Source of the DNA: Tunicatimonas pelagia
Lineage (GTDB): Bacteria > Bacteroidota > Bacteroidia > Cytophagales > Cyclobacteriaceae
Reading direction: 5' to 3'
Assembly: GCF_030506325.1 (NCBI RefSeq)
Contig: NZ_CP120683.1
Location: forward strand, 2,046,001 to 2,110,000
DNA length: 64,000 nucleotides
Below the pieces are notes generated by a model. That model was not told the DNA's origin. It saw nothing but the letters and a program-made list of their open reading frames with translations, and did no database searches. A program made the position numbers and the translations under genes. Of the stretch, positions 62,270 through 64,000 are shown piece after piece; within the stretch, counting starts at the first letter, position 1, and each line of letters opens with the position of its first letter.

Positions 62270-62653
62270 ATGCAAAAACTTATTTGCCTATTCTTTTTCT
62301 TAACATTCTGCACCATGACAACCTTTGCCCAATCCGACAATAATGATGTTCGTCACGTAGTGGTATTTAAGTACAAAGCGGATGCATCAGAGGCGGATAT
62401 TCAGAAAGTGACCGATAGCTTCCGCGATTTACAAAACAAGATTCCCGGCATAGTCTCCTTCGAGCACGGCATCAACAACAGCCCCGAAGGAAAAAATATG
62501 GGCTTCACCCACGTTTACCTACTCACTTTTGAAGATGCCGCCGCTCGCGACACCTACCTCCCTCACCCCGAACACAAAAAATTCGGCAGTCTGCTCGGCG
62601 AATTAGATGTGCTAGAAGATGTATTTGTAGTGGATTATACGGTGGGGGAATAA
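62270..62653 (+). CDS. Dabb-family (stress-responsive alpha/beta barrel) protein, exported
   Basis: Small dimeric alpha/beta barrel protein of 127 residues, with signal peptide MQKLICLFFFLTFCTMTTFA. The Dabb motifs are VRHVVVFKYKADASEADIQKV (in part), NKIPGIVSFEHGINNSPEGK and THVYLLTFEDAAARDTYLPHPEH. The conserved His and Phe of the ligand pocket are present. It is divergent from the M20 gene. Function is unknown; members often bind small organic molecules. Confidence 0.9.
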   Translation: MQKLICLFFFLTFCTMTTFAQSDNNDVRHVVVFKYKADASEADIQKVTDSFRDLQNKIPGIVSFEHGINNSPEGKNMGFTHVYLLTFEDAAARDTYLPHPEHKKFGSLLGELDVLEDVFVVDYTVGE

Positions 62654-62823
62654 CAGCGCATAAATATCCGATAGTTATCTCGAGCGAAGAGCGAGCAAAG
62701 TAATTCTTAAAAATAAAATACCTCTTTCAAGTTGGATCGTTTGAAGAAGCGATGCATCAATCTACTTTCTGAACCACACTGCCACTCATTACGCACTAGT
62801 TGTTAAAACGTTATTTTTATCTT

Positions 62824-63078
62824 ATGACTGCCATTGAACTGAAAAGTCGGGTTTATCAGCAAATTGCCCACTTAGACGAGGCACAATTAGAAAAGCTGTA
62901 TGAGTTGCTAGACCAGGAATTTGTGACCCCTACGACAAAGTCGTCTCAAGCTACGAAAAAGCGACCTTTGGGAAATATGAAGGACAAAATATGGATGACT
63001 GATGATTGGAATTCAGATGAAGTAAATCAGGAAATTGCCCAGTTGTTCAACGAAGGCTCTGTCTTTCCTAAAGAATAA
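62824..63078 (+). CDS. Antitoxin-type small protein of a VapBC-like pair
   Basis: Acidic small protein (84 residues) encoded directly before a PIN-domain toxin gene. The N-terminal half is helical (MTAIELKSRVYQQIAHLDEA), and the C-terminal half is polar (DDWNSDEVNQEIAQLFNEG). This fits a DUF2281-type antitoxin that binds DNA and neutralises the toxin, though the DNA-binding fold is not certain. Its stop codon overlaps the next start (TAATG), which indicates translational coupling. The ATG at 62824 is preferred to a distal start eight codons upstream. Confidence 0.78.
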   Translation: MTAIELKSRVYQQIAHLDEAQLEKLYELLDQEFVTPTTKSSQATKKRPLGNMKDKIWMTDDWNSDEVNQEIAQLFNEGSVFPKE

Positions 63079-63458
63079 TGCATTATTTGCTAGATACTCA
63101 CATTTTTCTCTGGAGCTTACGTGATCCAGAAAAACTCTCATCTAAGGCATTAGCAGTTCTAGAAAGCACTGAAAATATTGTATACGTAAGTGCGGCAGTG
63201 AGTTGGGAAATTTTCGTGAAGCGGGCAAAAGGAACACTTGCTTTTACTGGAGACGTTTCCGATATTCTGGATCAGCAATCTTTTGAGCCTCTACCAATTA
63301 GTCATCAGCATACCACTGCTCTGGAAAAACTTCCGACTATTCGTCACGATCCGTTCGACCGAATTATGATCGCTCAGGCGATTATCGAGGATTTAACGTT
63401 TATCACCAGAGATAGAATGATATTGAAGTATGAGGATGTCAAACTTTTGAAGGGCTAG
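63078..63458 (+). CDS. PIN-domain toxin (VapC-like ribonuclease)
   Basis: Type II toxin of 126 residues with the PIN fold. Acidic metal-binding residues are D6 in LLDTHIFLWSL, E44 in SWEIFVK, D92 in HDPFDRIM and a later D in FITRDRMI. The start overlaps the antitoxin stop by one base, giving a TA operon. It probably cleaves RNA when the antitoxin is lost. The length and all four acidic positions are normal for VapC. Confidence 0.9.
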   Translation: MHYLLDTHIFLWSLRDPEKLSSKALAVLESTENIVYVSAAVSWEIFVKRAKGTLAFTGDVSDILDQQSFEPLPISHQHTTALEKLPTIRHDPFDRIMIAQAIIEDLTFITRDRMILKYEDVKLLKG

Positions 63459-63494
63459 TTTCTCTTCTCTGAGTCTGCACAATTTGACAGTTAT

Positions 63495-64000
63495 TCAAAA
63501 CACTCTCCTTTCAAAAACCCTTGCCAATACAAACAGCACCACCCCATAAACTGCTAAACCCACAGTGTAAAACAACCAGAAGTTTCCGCCGTAGGCAATG
63601 GCTTCTACGCTGCGGAACGACCAGTAGGTGGGAATGATGGCAAAGCCTTCCAACGCACTATAGTCTAGGAAATAGCGGAGGATAGGGAGGTTGAGCACCA
63701 GATTGAAAATTTTGAACTGAGCCAAGCCTTCCATTTTGTTGCGGGCGAAGGTCGCCGTCAGTAGGGCGAGTAGTGGGGCGATCAGACTGTACTGAATAGC
63801 GAGAAGTAGTGCTTTTTCAAATGGTATCGCTACTAAATCTCCGTACATCAATAGCATTAAGTTGACAATAATGGAGATCATTACTCCAGCAGCTAAGCGA
63901 AGTAGAACGAAGATTCCGGCTGAGATGGGAGCAACCCGCAGCGCACTGAATACATTTTCGTCTTTTTCTTCCAGAAACAGAAAACCATTGATGAAGCCAA
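63495..64000 (-). CDS. ABC-2 type transporter permease, C-terminal part (5' end outside window)
   Basis: Integral membrane protein whose frame stays open to the right edge of the window. The part seen ends with GFINGFLFLEEKDENVFSAL near the edge, then ALRVAPISAGIFVLLRLAAG, and about five further membrane segments such as FWLFYTVGLAVYGVVLFVLA. The E-K-D-E-N segment followed by P-I-S is the usual ABC-2 permease pattern. The ATG at 63881 is an internal Met. Substrate and the ATPase gene are outside the window. Confidence 0.75.
   Translation of the reverse strand, partial: GFINGFLFLEEKDENVFSALRVAPISAGIFVLLRLAAGVMISIIVNLMLLMYGDLVAIPFEKALLLAIQYSLIAPLLALLTATFARNKMEGLAQFKIFNLVLNLPILRYFLDYSALEGFAIIPTYWSFRSVEAIAYGGNFWLFYTVGLAVYGVVLFVLARVFERRVF

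Overview
The window looks like a chromosome segment from a Bacteroidota bacterium, most likely a marine or saline member of the Cytophagales. The signs are SusC/SusD pairs with FecR and an ECF sigma factor, a type IX secretion (T9SS) C-terminal sorting domain, a Na+-NQR subunit, Bacteroidota-type -7 boxes (TAnnTTTG), lipoprotein signals, and repeated use of TTG starts without a clear Shine-Dalgarno. The genus cannot be fixed from the sequence alone. I see no rRNA, tRNA or CRISPR array.

Bases 1-4208 (+ strand) hold the end of one operon: a SusD-like lipoprotein cut by the window edge, two tandem paralogues of an uncharacterised family (the second with a Tat-type signal), and a CapA-like metallophosphatase homologue with altered metal motifs. 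Bases 4489-23582 (- strand) form a complete polysaccharide utilisation locus. Transcription order is ECF sigma, FecR anti-sigma, SusC with an STN domain, SusD, sulfatase, beta-helix glycosidase with a ricin-type lectin and T9SS tail, second sulfatase, GH29 alpha-L-fucosidase, GH2 beta-galactosidase-like enzyme, enolase-superfamily sugar-acid dehydratase, and GntP permease. Together these would capture, desulfate and cut a fucose- and galactose-containing sulfated polysaccharide and process a sugar acid from it.

Bases 24491-27743 hold a DUF4920 protein with a decayed copy of its 3' end beside it, an outer-membrane barrel, and the most interesting small cassette. That cassette is a papain-like C1A protease, a small protein carrying the same C-terminal domain as the protease, and a chagasin-type (I42) inhibitor, all on the - strand. 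Bases 28317-35329 carry alanine dehydrogenase, a DoxX-like membrane protein, a large helical hypothetical, a VOC gene broken by an in-frame amber codon, an XdhC/CoxI protein and a Fic protein with upstream operator-like repeats.

Bases 35338-50783 are mostly housekeeping and conserved genes: a redoxin and a divergent heme/copper-type secreted protein, a pepsin-fold lipoprotein, a Crp/Fnr regulator, DgkA-type kinase, TrkH/TrkA potassium uptake, a putative HEPN protein, a HAD phosphatase, release factor 3, a Uma2-type nuclease, a second Crp/Fnr regulator followed by an SDR enzyme, and a pseudouridine synthase with a palindromic repeat inserted in frame.

Bases 50798-64000 contain a small lipoprotein, atpC/atpD with a large inverted repeat between them, an internally deleted IS remnant with intact inverted repeats, isocitrate dehydrogenase, a TerB-like protein, Sua5/TsaC, nqrF without the other nqr genes, an arginase-fold protein with altered metal ligands, a DUF1080 lipoprotein, an M20 amidohydrolase, a Dabb protein, a VapBC-type toxin-antitoxin pair, and the end of an ABC-2 permease cut by the window edge. 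Several intergenic gaps carry word-like tandem or inverted repeats.
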